This document shows positions 36,706-45,444 of a stretch of DNA of 64,000 nt, piece by piece. Position numbers and translations under genes: made by a program. The notes under the pieces were generated by a model, which worked only from the letters and a program-made list of their open reading frames with translations, was not told where the DNA came from and ran no database searches. The DNA is from an uncultured Actinomycetes bacterium (GTDB lineage Bacteria; Actinomycetota; Thermoleophilia; Solirubrobacterales; Solirubrobacteraceae), in assembly GCA_937888775.1 (NCBI GenBank), contig CALAQT010000066.1, positions 1-64,000 on the forward strand. Direction: 5' to 3'. How positions within the stretch are numbered: position 1 is the stretch's first letter; every line of letters begins with the position of its first letter.

Positions 36706-37935
36706 TCATGCGGCCATGTCCAGCGGCTCTGGCCATGCAATCGTCTCGTTGTAGAGAACGCGCTTCTCGAGGCACGCGTGGAGAATCCCCACCATCCGGT
36801 TGGCGACTGCGCGAACAGCCTGAGCATGGGTTTTCTGCCGGCTGCGTAGGGCATCGTAGTAGCGCTTGGCACCCGGCGATGACTGGGCGGCAGAGAAAGC
36901 CCAGCGCAATGAGGTCTCGCCGAGTCGGCGGTTGCCACCCCGGCGTGTCGTCACCACGCGCAACTTGCCCGAGGCCTTGGTCACCGGCGAGGTTGTGGCG
37001 TAGTTCTTGCGTGCTCTAGCATCTGTGTAGCGATTCGGTTCATCGCCGAATTCACCAAGGGCCCGGGCGCCAAGGACAAGACCAAGTCCGGGAAGACTGC
37101 AAATGATCTTGGCGTCCGGGTGTTGTTCAAAACGTGATGCGAGCTCCACTGTGAGCAGGTCGATCTGTACGGTCATCACCCGCACAATCCCTGCGATTGC
37201 CTGCGCCGAACTGCCGTATGACTGCGTCACGATTGGCGTGGTCTCCAGCTGTGGCACGCGGAGTGCCTCGCGTATCTCCTGCGCACGGCGATCAAGAGCG
37301 CGTTTGCGGCCGGCTTGACGTAGCACTGTGGTGATCTGTGATGTTGTGAGGGCTCGACCCTGGGCTGGCGTGGGTGCTTTCTCGACCAGCGCCATCGCGT
37401 CCTGGCTATCCCGCTCCGAGGGTGAAGCAAACCCAGGAAACGCCAGCAGCAGACTGGGGTAGTACTGCCGCAGCGCGCTGCGCAGGTTGTTGACTTGGTC
37501 CTGCCGGTCATGGGTCAGAGTCTGGTGCGTTCGGGCGAGCACCTTGATTCCTTCGGCAAGGTCTGAGTTGCCGACGTAGGGTCGATGGTTGTGGCTGTCA
37601 GTGCGGACAGCATCGGCCAACATCTTGGCGTCACCCCGGTCCGACTTCGCACCGGAAAGGTGGTGCCGATCACGGTACCGGCTCGATGCCATCGGATTGA
37701 TTTCGTAGACCATGTAGCCTGCGGCGACAAGTGCCTGTGGCACCAGGCCGTGGACCGATTCGGTGCCCACCATCACTTTGCTTGGATTGGGCTCATGCTG
37801 GCCCACCAACTCATGGATCAGAACGACACCTTCCATCGTGTCGCCAATTCGCCGTTCGTCGAGCACGGTTCCCGCCTCGTCCATCAGGGCGACGTCGTGG
37901 TGGTCCTCGGCCCAATCCAGCCCCAGATAGATCAT
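36706..37935 (-). CDS. IS110-family transposase (second copy)
   Basis: 409 residues, full length. The RuvC-like DEDD domain begins MIYLGLDWAEDHHDVALMDE and has SGAKSDRGDAKMLAD. The transposase_20 domain has CSLPGLGLVLGARALGEFGD and NYATTSPVTKASG, then TRRGGNRRLGETSLRWAF. IS110 enzymes use a DEDD domain plus a catalytic Ser and a bridge RNA to recombine DNA. The flanks are a cut ABC gene on one side and a cut GNAT gene on the other, so element limits of about 36520 and 38233 are plausible. Confidence 0.92.
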   Translation of the reverse strand: MIYLGLDWAEDHHDVALMDEAGTVLDERRIGDTMEGVVLIHELVGQHEPNPSKVMVGTESVHGLVPQALVAAGYMVYEINPMASSRYRDRHHLSGAKSDRGDAKMLADAVRTDSHNHRPYVGNSDLAEGIKVLARTHQTLTHDRQDQVNNLRSALRQYYPSLLLAFPGFASPSERDSQDAMALVEKAPTPAQGRALTTSQITTVLRQAGRKRALDRRAQEIREALRVPQLETTPIVTQSYGSSAQAIAGIVRVMTVQIDLLTVELASRFEQHPDAKIICSLPGLGLVLGARALGEFGDEPNRYTDARARKNYATTSPVTKASGKLRVVTTRRGGNRRLGETSLRWAFSAAQSSPGAKRYYDALRSRQKTHAQAVRAVANRMVGILHACLEKRVLYNETIAWPEPLDMAA

Positions 37936-38232
37936 TGACTCCCTCCTCTGTGTTCCGGTTGACGTGCGTGAGCCACAGGAGAACAGCGGCGTCCTAATGG
38001 ATCAGTGCTCACGGGCACAACATCCCACCAGCCATCGGTCTCCTGCCGATCACGGGGGCACGTTCTTTCCTGTGGGCTCGATGCCCGAGGTATTGCAAGT
38101 GCTGACCCCATGCTGGCTCGTGTAGGAGCTTGTTCACTCTTTCCCGACTTATGCAACCCCTCCTCCCCGCGCCCCTCCACCCCTTCACTACTACTACTGG
38201 GTGGGGATAACCGGTTAGGTCCCCATTAGGTA
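37936..38232 (-). ncRNA. Candidate bridge-RNA region of the second IS110 element
   Basis: About 300 non-coding bases lie upstream of the transposase start, where IS110-group elements encode their bridge RNA. Short stems are visible, for example ATCGG/CCGAT at 38034-38050. I could not derive the full fold or match guide loops to the target. Confidence 0.35.
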
Positions 38233-38233
38233 A

Positions 38234-38635
38234 TGCAACGCTGCCTTCTGGCGCGGAGATCGCCGTCCCCCTCTCGACGACGCTCTTTCCGACCCGGACT
38301 TGGCGGTCTACGTCGAGGGATGGGGGCGCCCTGGAGATACCGCCCTTATCGCTCGCGACTCCAGCGGCGCGGTGGGCGGCGCGGCGTGGTTCCGCTTCAC
38401 GGCCGCGATCCCGGAGGTCACCATCGGCGTCCAGGAACTCTGGCGCGGGATCGGCGTCGGCACGCGCCTGCTCACGGAGCTTCACGCCGCAGCGCGAAGG
38501 GCAGGCATCACGCAACTGAGCCTCAGCGTCGAGCACGACAACCGCGCACTGTTCCTGTACGAGCGTCTCGGGTACGTAGTGCACCTGCGTGATGGTGGTG
38601 CTGCGACCCTGGTCGTGCAACTCGAGCAACCCTGA
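38234..38635 (+). pseudogene. 5'-truncated GNAT acetyltransferase
   Basis: The frame reads DDALSDPDLAVYVEGWG, then the acetyl-CoA loop ELWRGIGVGTRLLTEL and NRALFLYERLGYV, all typical of GNAT N-acetyltransferases. Only about 133 codons follow an in-frame stop at 38231, and no convincing start exists; a TTG at 38300 lies inside the fold. The first strand and helix are missing. It was probably cut at the IS110 element boundary. Confidence 0.7.
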
Positions 38636-38639
38636 GGTT

Positions 38640-39301
38640 GCAACGCGTTTCTCCGGAGAAAACGGCTGCTACTCGTACCCCAGGGTGATGCCGAGTTCCC
38701 TGAGGGCACCCCGGAGATTGCCAAGATAACCACGGCTAGAAGGCCGTAATCGACCCCAGTATTCGCGAGGAGGGAGAGATACCACGATCGATAGTTGGCT
38801 AAGAAGACGGCGGGTGGGGCCAATAGAAAGATCACGCCTTGGAACAGAAGGAAGGCGTCCTCGGCGCCAACCTTGCCTAACCTCGCATGCAACCGTGCGG
38901 CTATTCCGCGCCGCCCCGGCTGGCCGGGAGCCGCCGGAAGCCCCGCTTGGGCTCCCCCTGTAGTCACCAGAGGGACCCGCGCGTATCCGACGCTAAGCGG
39001 GCCCACCCCTTACACCTAGGGTATTCGCGCATCGTTCTACCTGGTATGTGCTCTGGGCTGTAACACATTGCGACTAAAGAGATGACTTCAGCAACAACCT
39101 GCGCGATAATGATGCACATGGCCGCTTCCCTAGCTCTAGCGACTTTGGGGCTCATGCTTATCGCTTGGACGGGATTCCGGGGTGACGCCCAAAGTCGACC
39201 GAATCCCGCTTCGCCACTGAGGCTGACTTCTCAGCAAGCGCGGCCGCGGCCGCTACTTAACCGCGGGTCTGTAACGGGGTGCTACGCGGGAAGCACCACC
39301 G
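38640..39301. other. No firm gene
   Basis: A minus-strand frame around 38690-38900 encodes hydrophobic segments (FLLFQGVIFLLAPPAVFLAN, YGLLAVVILAISGV), perhaps a decayed membrane protein, but its start and end fall in sequence antisense to the acetyltransferase. Confidence 0.3.
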
Positions 39302-39745
39302 ATGCACAGACCTCATTCGCCTCGAAACCGGCCCTCGCACTCTGCGAAGTGGCGACCTAGGAACGCTGGCGCCCTTCGAGGTCCATGCTCCGATGAGGAG
39401 CTGGTGCGCCCCGGTGAGGCGGCGATCCGGCGTGAAGTCTCGAACTTTGAACGTGACCTTCGCGCCGCCGCGACTGTCCGGGCACGGCACCTAGGGCATT
39501 CGCATCCCTCTGCGGGGGATGTCGACGCCTCCAAGTGGCTCTTGCGTCAAGGGGAGCCGGCCTCGGCTGCTGCGAAATTGTTCCTCAGAGCTGCATCGGT
39601 ATTCTGGTCGGTGTCGATTGGGTTCCTGGTAAGCGAAGTGCAACAGCCGGGGTTGGGCTCTCTGGTTGGGCTTGTCGTTGCTGCAACCTTCACACTCGCA
39701 TTCGTCGTCGGGGCTGTTTTGGGGGGATGGCGGCCTCAGCGATGA
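39302..39745 (+). CDS. Small membrane protein, unknown
   Basis: The C-terminal 110 residues look coding: a charged helical region (AAIRREVSNFERDLRAAATV) and then two hydrophobic segments (LFLRAASVFWSVSIGFLVSE and LVGLVVAATFTLAFVVGAVL). The first 30 codons are Arg/Pro-rich and probably not translated; the true start is unclear. No family recognised. Confidence 0.4.
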   Translation: MHRPHSPRNRPSHSAKWRPRNAGALRGPCSDEELVRPGEAAIRREVSNFERDLRAAATVRARHLGHSHPSAGDVDASKWLLRQGEPASAAAKLFLRAASVFWSVSIGFLVSEVQQPGLGSLVGLVVAATFTLAFVVGAVLGGWRPQR

Positions 39746-39864
39746 TGAGTCACGGTCGCGTCGCTCAGACGGACTTCGCATCCGGAGCGCCTGCAGTCGC
39801 CTGAGTCTGGCCGGTCAGTTACCAGCCCGAGGCGTGGGGTACCCGAAAACGAAGGCCTCCTGAT

Positions 39865-40033
39865 TCAGACCAACTCCAGGCGCTTCAGGACGACAGTCCC
39901 CAGCAGACCGAGAACTACCGCAGCGAAACCCGAACAGTCCAGCCGCGAGCGTTATATGAACGGCATCGCCGCCGCTGAGAAGAATCACCACTCCGGAGAG
40001 TAGGAGGACAACGATGATCAGCAGAAGGATCAC
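39865..40033 (-). pseudogene. Short membrane protein with a one-base frameshift
   Basis: From ATG 40033 the frame gives MILLLIIVVLLLSGVVILL and LAAGLFGF, then turns hydrophilic. One base over it continues as AAVVLGLLGTVVLKRLELV and stops at 39865. Dropping one T from a TTT run near 39930 would restore a two-helix membrane peptide. A start further upstream is possible. Confidence 0.4.
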
Positions 40034-40230
40034 GGCGGCGACCGCGAACCGCGGCAGTGTCTTTACGAGAGCCGCCGTGAGCGGGAACTAGCAGCGGCCC
40101 AACGATGTTTAGGGGCATTTGATGGTTTCGGCCAACAGCGAGCCCGTAGAGAACGGCACCCCCGCCCAGCTCAGCATGGGCAGGATCCTAGATCGCCCTA
40201 AGCCGGGAATCCAGCCCCCGTGAAGCGATT

Positions 40231-40256
40231 GGCGCGGTCCCGTTAGCGACCGCGCC
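40231..40256. terminator. Strong GC hairpin
   Basis: GGCGCGGTC (40231-40239) and GACCGCGCC (40248-40256) form a perfect 9-bp stem around an 8-nt loop. No T tract follows. It may be a terminator or a structured RNA. Otherwise 40091-40603 shows nothing supported. Confidence 0.35.
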
Positions 40257-40603
40257 GATGTACAGCGTAGCCCGTGGGCGGTCGATTGATTCGGGACCAG
40301 TCGCGCTGACAGCGCGTTCATATCGTCGGTCCTGCATATGATGGAGTCGGCGAGCTACCGTAGCCGCCCTTTCTTGTTGCTCAAGGATCCCAAACCATTC
40401 AAAGTGTCCAAGAGGACAAGGATCTGATCGAGTAGCCTGCGGGTTCGAATGGTGCTCAATCAGGGCAAGCAGTCGGCTGCGTGGAACTTAGGAAGACCCT
40501 TCGTCTGCAAGGGCAGCGCGCCAAGCGTCTCCTAGCATATGCGGCTTTCACTAGACACTCCCGCTCACTCCCCCCATACTTCAGCCGGTGAGGCTCTCCC
40601 ATA

Positions 40604-40703
40604 TTGTGGCGAACACTCGTTTGGCCACAAGATATAGCGTAGGCCGCAGATGCACCTGACCCGTTTGCCCGTATTTGCGCATTTGCTCTATTCAACCTAT
40701 CAT
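40604..40703 (+). promoter_or_regulatory. Promoter region of the HD-hydrolase operon
   Basis: TTGCGC (40675-40680) and TATCAT (40698-40703) are spaced by 17 bp and precede the GTG start at 40722, which has GAGGAGG just upstream. About 45 bp before the -35, TTGTGGC (40604-40610) is repeated inverted as GCCACAA (40624-40630), a possible regulator site. Confidence 0.5.
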
Positions 40704-40721
40704 GGGTGAGGAGGCCTTGCT

Positions 40722-42608
40722 GTGGCAAGGCCCGGCAGCTTGACAGCCGAACGGGTGCGCACTTATCGGCTCATTCGTGACCCTGTGCACGGCTACGTGG
40801 AGCTCCCCAATGTTCTTGAGTTATTGGTAGCGGACCCCCGCATACAGCGTCTACGGCGAATTAGCCAGAATGCCCTAGCGTCGAATGTTTACCCTGCAAT
40901 GACAGGAACCCGATTCGAGCACTCGCTCGGGACCATGCACCTTGCTTCTCGCGCCTGGCGGAGCGCCTCGCTCAATTCTCCGGATGCACATGCGGAATTT
41001 GTGAAGTTGGTGCGAGGCGACTTGAGCCAAAGTGGTCTGGACGAAGATCAACTTTCGGACCGAGTTCTCGCTGAGAGCCTTCGCCTAGCCGCGGCAGCCT
41101 TGGGACTCCTCCATGACGTGGGTCATGCTCCCTTTAGCCACACCCTGGAGCCCTTCTTCGCCTCCCAGATTCGCCTCCCAGGCCTCAGGCCAGGTGACTC
41201 GGTACAGGGTTTCCACGAGCTCGCAGGGCGCCGCATTGCGCGCAGCCTGGTCGAGGGCTACCTATCCGATACCAGGCCGCTCTTCGACCTACTCAAGATG
41301 CTGCTCCTCGACGACGCCGGAAGCTCTGCGTGGGGTCGAGCCCTCCACGGCTTGGTGTCTGGCGAGATCGATGTGGACCGAATGGATTATCTGGTCAGGG
41401 ATGCCACGAAAGCCGGTACAGAATTCGGTCACATCGACGTAGAGCGCTTGCTCCGTACTCTAGAAATCTGGCGCAACGACACTGGTGGTTTCCAGACGGT
41501 TATTGGCAGTCGAGGTCGCAGCGCAGCAGAAACCCTTCTCCTACAACGCACCCAAGCTTACCGCTGGATTTTCTTTCACCCCCACGTGGTTGGGACCAAC
41601 CTAGCCCTCCTGCGAGCTTGCGAAACCGTGAGCGAACTCGGGGTGAGCCAATCACCGATCACCGCACTTCGCCTGCCCCCGCGACGGGTCGGCGAGGTCT
41701 TCAGCAAGGCAGCTCCGAGGCTTGACTACGTCTCAGAAGCAGCACCCCTGGCCTTGGAGGATGTCTTCCCGGATCTTCCAACAACTACGCGTGCCCAGAT
41801 CCCTCCTCCCAAACATGCCGCCAGTGAAATCACTCGTCTTGCCAGATCAAGCAGCACCGATGACTGTACGGTAATTGAATGGCTCAAGCAATCAGCCGAA
41901 GTTGCGGATCTGTTGGTTCGGCACGACCTTCTCCAAGACGGCGATCTAGACCTTGCGCGAAGGTTCAATGCCTACCATGACGCGGCGGTGCTCAGGCGGC
42001 CGAACTTCATCTCAGCCTGGAAGGTATACGACGAGTACGCCGACGTGGCCACGCGTATGGCGAAACCACTCGCGAAATGCGTTGACGATGCCATGAAAGA
42101 GGTGGAACATCGCAACCCTCACGTGTCGCGGCGAATCCTCCGTGATCAGCGATTGGAGATCAAGAAGGCGCAGCGTCATCCCGTTACGCTCCTGAACCAC
42201 GTAGTCGATGTGGCTGCGCAGCTAAAGGAGCCTCCAACGTTTGCGAAGCACATGACTCGCGAGCTTTCCGCAGGTCTCGAGGGAGTGCCCGGCTTTTGCG
42301 ACGTCTTTCCGATTGTGTTTCAAGCCATCAAATCCAACGCTCAGATGACCGTGATCCTCCATGGCGATTCAACCGTGCCGTTGCGGAACACCAGCGCGAT
42401 CGTAGAGAGCCTCGATGCGGTCAATGACCTTCGCATCGGTTTCTTCGTCTATTTCTTCGCCTTCGAGACCACCAGCCGAACGCCGACGGAGCTTCCGGCG
42501 CGTGAGGCGCTTCGGGAGGTGGTCGTGAACCAGCTGCCTGAATGGGCGCTAATTCCGTATTTCTTGAAGCTGGACGAACGCGTCCAGCAAACGTCAGCCG
42601 TTCTATAA
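40722..42608 (+). CDS. SAMHD1-like HD-domain phosphohydrolase
   Basis: 628 residues from GTG 40722. Motifs in order: IRDPVHGYVELP, RFEHSLGTMHLA, LLHDVGHAPFSHTLEP (the HD pair) and EIDVDRMDYLVRDATKAG. This is the pattern of the SAMHD1/YpgQ-type dNTP triphosphohydrolase superfamily. Its N-terminal half is the catalytic domain; the C-terminal 300 residues are unassigned. Several family members deplete dNTPs to block phage replication. It is followed closely by a small gene and then by a cytidine deaminase, an arrangement that points to nucleotide-pool control. Confidence 0.85.
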   Translation: MARPGSLTAERVRTYRLIRDPVHGYVELPNVLELLVADPRIQRLRRISQNALASNVYPAMTGTRFEHSLGTMHLASRAWRSASLNSPDAHAEFVKLVRGDLSQSGLDEDQLSDRVLAESLRLAAAALGLLHDVGHAPFSHTLEPFFASQIRLPGLRPGDSVQGFHELAGRRIARSLVEGYLSDTRPLFDLLKMLLLDDAGSSAWGRALHGLVSGEIDVDRMDYLVRDATKAGTEFGHIDVERLLRTLEIWRNDTGGFQTVIGSRGRSAAETLLLQRTQAYRWIFFHPHVVGTNLALLRACETVSELGVSQSPITALRLPPRRVGEVFSKAAPRLDYVSEAAPLALEDVFPDLPTTTRAQIPPPKHAASEITRLARSSSTDDCTVIEWLKQSAEVADLLVRHDLLQDGDLDLARRFNAYHDAAVLRRPNFISAWKVYDEYADVATRMAKPLAKCVDDAMKEVEHRNPHVSRRILRDQRLEIKKAQRHPVTLLNHVVDVAAQLKEPPTFAKHMTRELSAGLEGVPGFCDVFPIVFQAIKSNAQMTVILHGDSTVPLRNTSAIVESLDAVNDLRIGFFVYFFAFETTSRTPTELPAREALREVVVNQLPEWALIPYFLKLDERVQQTSAVL

Positions 42609-42623
42609 GGAGTGCACTCGGAC

Positions 42624-42962
42624 ATGGACCTATCCACACTACGTAGTGAGCACGTCAACAACCTGCGGCAGAAGTTGGCGGAGAATCCAACGTGGGCTCC
42701 AAACGTTCTTCGGCTGTACCGCGAGGACCCCGATGCTCGTATGACTCTCGGGGAGATCAAGGCCCACGTGGCGCAACGAGCCAACGAATCGGCAAACGGA
42801 AACGGCCACGCCCCTCAACCGCCCCGCGGGACCGTCGTGGACGCTGTGCAAGACCTTGTAGACAGCCGTGCACTGAGGCAGACGGATGACGGACGGTTTG
42901 TTCTATCGAAGTTTTTGAAAGATGCGATTAAGAGCAAAATGGAGCCAAAGAAGACCCGATAA
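42624..42962 (+). CDS. Small partner protein of the HD hydrolase
   Basis: 112 residues from ATG 42624, 15 bp after the HD gene. It is helical and charged: an N-terminal helix (LRSEHVNNLRQKLAENPTW), a linker rich in Asn/Gly/Pro near residue 60 and a C-terminal segment resembling a small winged helix (VVDAVQDLVDSRALRQTDDG, then RFVLSKFL). No family recognised. The spacing implies co-translation; it may bind DNA or regulate the enzyme. Confidence 0.65.
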   Translation: MDLSTLRSEHVNNLRQKLAENPTWAPNVLRLYREDPDARMTLGEIKAHVAQRANESANGNGHAPQPPRGTVVDAVQDLVDSRALRQTDDGRFVLSKFLKDAIKSKMEPKKTR

Positions 42963-43189
42963 GTCGTCGTGACTGGAAGCCTTCCACGATTTTCAGTGAG
43001 CCCTACGTACACAGGTACGCGTGGGGCTCATTTCTCTTGGGTTCTTCGCTTCGACCCACCACTCATCCGCGCACCCAAGGCGTATGAACCTTCGTCCCGG
43101 GCGACTCAGACGCGCGCGGTTGACCACGGGTTCGCCGTTCTCGGCGGCGACCAACCTTGCACCTATTCGTCTAACACGGCTTGATCACA

Positions 43190-44071
43190 ATGCCTAAGAA
43201 CAGTTCGGACTCGGACCCCTGGGATCTGCGGGCCGCAGGGCAGTCGCACCTCACACTGGCGGCGGTTGAGAACTTGATGGCGGAGGATAAACTGAGTCTA
43301 GATGACGTAATGCTGAAGCTACTGGATCTCGCGGCCCGCTACTCCTCTCCGCAGATCTCTGGCTACTCAGCAGCGGCCGTCGCACGTGGCGGCAGTGGGC
43401 GCTTGTACCTCGGGGCAAATGCTGAGTATCCTGGCTTGACGCTTGCCACGACCGTCCATGCCGAACAGGCAGCGACTCTGAACGCCTGGGAACACGGCGA
43501 GTCACACCTTACTTCGCTCGCAGTCACTGCTCCGCCGTGTGGCCACTGCCGCCAGTTCTTGTACGAGATTGCCAACGCCAGCGATCTCAGGATTCTGCTG
43601 CCAAATACGGTGCCTCAGACTTTGGGAGTTCTTCTTCCATGCGCGTTCGGTCCAGAGGAACTGCGCTCCGCGCGGTATCTGATGGACGATCTACCAACGG
43701 ACATCCTTCTCTCATTCGATCGCCCTGACGCCCTATCCGCTCGCACCCTTGACGCCGCGCGCCGCAGTTATGCGCCCTACTCAGGAGCTGTGGCGGCTGC
43801 CGGCCTCCTGCTGGTTGATGGATCTCAAGTGTTTGGCAGATACGCCGAGAATGCGGCCTTTAATCCGACCATCCAGCCAATGAGCGCGGCCCTCACAATG
43901 CTGAGGTTAGCCACTGGGCGGCCATCTGACATCGTCCGGGCCGTCTTGGTGTCACGACGCACACGGGTTGGACACATTCCGTCTGCAATCGCACTTCTGG
44001 GGAGCGTCTCGCACGTGACACTGGAGGCGCACGAAGTGACAAATGGTGCGACCGGTGATCGTTCGCAGTGA
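43190..44071 (+). CDS. Cytidine deaminase-like protein, two-domain
   Basis: 293 residues from ATG 43190 (TTG 43181 also in frame). The N-terminal zinc-deaminase motif is TVHAEQAATLNA, then APPCGHCRQFLYE, giving the His, Glu and two Cys of the active site. The C-terminal half repeats the fold without catalytic residues (RRSYAPYSGAVAAAGLLLVD, NAAFNPTIQPMSAAL), as in dimeric E. coli-type Cdd. It converts cytidine or deoxycytidine to (deoxy)uridine. It lies about 230 bp downstream of the small partner gene on the same strand. With the HD hydrolase it could drain dCTP by way of deoxycytidine. Confidence 0.85.
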   Translation: MPKNSSDSDPWDLRAAGQSHLTLAAVENLMAEDKLSLDDVMLKLLDLAARYSSPQISGYSAAAVARGGSGRLYLGANAEYPGLTLATTVHAEQAATLNAWEHGESHLTSLAVTAPPCGHCRQFLYEIANASDLRILLPNTVPQTLGVLLPCAFGPEELRSARYLMDDLPTDILLSFDRPDALSARTLDAARRSYAPYSGAVAAAGLLLVDGSQVFGRYAENAAFNPTIQPMSAALTMLRLATGRPSDIVRAVLVSRRTRVGHIPSAIALLGSVSHVTLEAHEVTNGATGDRSQ

Positions 44072-44312
44072 GGGTGCGTGAAGCTGATGTCCGCGCGCGA
44101 TCGTCTGGGTATGCGCTGGCTCAGCTGTCGCGCTCACATTTACGATGTGGGGCGTTGCGTTGCTGTGCCACCACTTCTGCGGAATAGCCTCGACCGACGC
44201 GTAGCTTCGGGACCCGTCAAGGTCTCGATCACCAGGCAACGACCTCAACCCGCTGCAGTTTTGGCAGGGCATCGCTTGCACGGCAGGACGAGAAGCTAAA
44301 GGAGACATCCCG

Positions 44313-45056
44313 ATGCCTATCACCAGAGCAGCGCAGCTGTTGTGCGCTATCAGCTCGACCGTATCTGCGGCAACCTTGTTTCCGACCCGTCTAGCCCTTA
44401 ATCGTGCTGACCGTGTGCAATGGTACGTGGTCGGCTGGCTCGTCGTGCTAGTCGTCTTGCTGCTCGGCGTTCCCCCATCTAGCCCCCTCGCACTCGTGGC
44501 GGTGCTAGTAGCAAGTTATAGGTTACAAGACCTCTTGTTCGCGATCCTTGACGACGCTCTGCACCTAACTTGTCGCTCTGTCGCGTTCCGTTTCAAACCA
44601 AACGCCTCCATCGAAGTTCAGAAGGCACCGATCGCGATTCTGCTGGTGAACGTGGCGCAGATTGTCGTGATCTTTGCCATCGCGTACCAGGCACGCGACC
44701 TGTCGGCTCCGCTCGGCCATCACATCACGGGCACGGACCACCTTCCGCTGAACCAGGGCCCCTTTGGGTACGTGTATGTCAGCTGGACGACGCTGTTTAC
44801 CTTGGGCAGCGCCTACTCCACGTCTGATCCGGCGATGGAGGCCTACACCATGGCTGAAGTGGCCTGCGGCTTATTAGTGATAGGTACGGGGCTCGCAACC
44901 TTCATCGGACGCATGATGGATCCTCTTGACTCAGCTGCCTCTGAGCAAGGTCAGATTACGCAGCCGCCCCCGCCCTCCTGTGGAGCATTGATCGGGCGAG
45001 GCAGGTGCGCGCGCATCGGCAGGTGTCGCATTGCTAGTGGGTGCAGGCGGGTGTGA
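44313..45056 (+). CDS. Ion-channel-like membrane protein
   Basis: About 247 residues from ATG 44313 with GGAGA upstream. Four hydrophobic segments are visible. The pore-like stretch GYVYVSWTTLFTLGSAYS followed by a final helix (VACGLLVIGTGLATFIGRM) resembles the pore-helix/TM2 unit of two-TM potassium channels, with GSA in place of the GYG filter. The last 40 residues (Pro and Arg-rich) are probably not native, since the frame runs into the junction with the conjugation region. Confidence 0.6.
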   Translation: MPITRAAQLLCAISSTVSAATLFPTRLALNRADRVQWYVVGWLVVLVVLLLGVPPSSPLALVAVLVASYRLQDLLFAILDDALHLTCRSVAFRFKPNASIEVQKAPIAILLVNVAQIVVIFAIAYQARDLSAPLGHHITGTDHLPLNQGPFGYVYVSWTTLFTLGSAYSTSDPAMEAYTMAEVACGLLVIGTGLATFIGRMMDPLDSAASEQGQITQPPPPSCGALIGRGRCARIGRCRIASGCRRV

Positions 45057-45069
45057 GTTTGACTTTGAC

Positions 45070-45444
45070 TTACACATCCCAGTGGGAACTCCTCCATGAT
45101 CCGGGGCGAAACTGAAGGAACACCCTCCTTCGGTACCACTGCCAGGCGTCACCCGACCAGTGGACACGGTGATCGCCCGCCGCCCGACCCTGACTGGCCA
45201 CGAACCATGTGCACTGACCCCAGGGCCATCCGGAGGCATTTGGTTCGCCGGCGGCTGGAGTCCATGCGAACAGCGGGCTCCAGGTCGTCTCCTGCGCTTT
45301 GCCATTCGGCCCGGGGCCCACGACGTTGCCACCCGCGCCAGCCTGGGCGGCTGAACTGTCGCAACTCACGACCATCAACGGCAGCGCGAGGACCAGGGCG
45401 ACCAGCAGCGTCAGGCAGCCGCAGCCGCGTTGGAACAGCTTCAT
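45070..45444 (-). pseudogene. Truncated CHAP-domain peptidase (conjugation lysin)
   Basis: The start (MKLFQRGCGCLTLLVALVLA) is a signal peptide or lipoprotein-like anchor; then comes GWPWGQCTWFVASQGR with the catalytic Cys of a CHAP amidase, and WSGDAWQWY. The expected His/Asn half is replaced by unrelated residues, ending at 45070. The ATG overlaps the VirB4 stop (ATGA), placing it last in the conjugation operon, where such enzymes open peptidoglycan. The operon is cut here. Confidence 0.65.
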
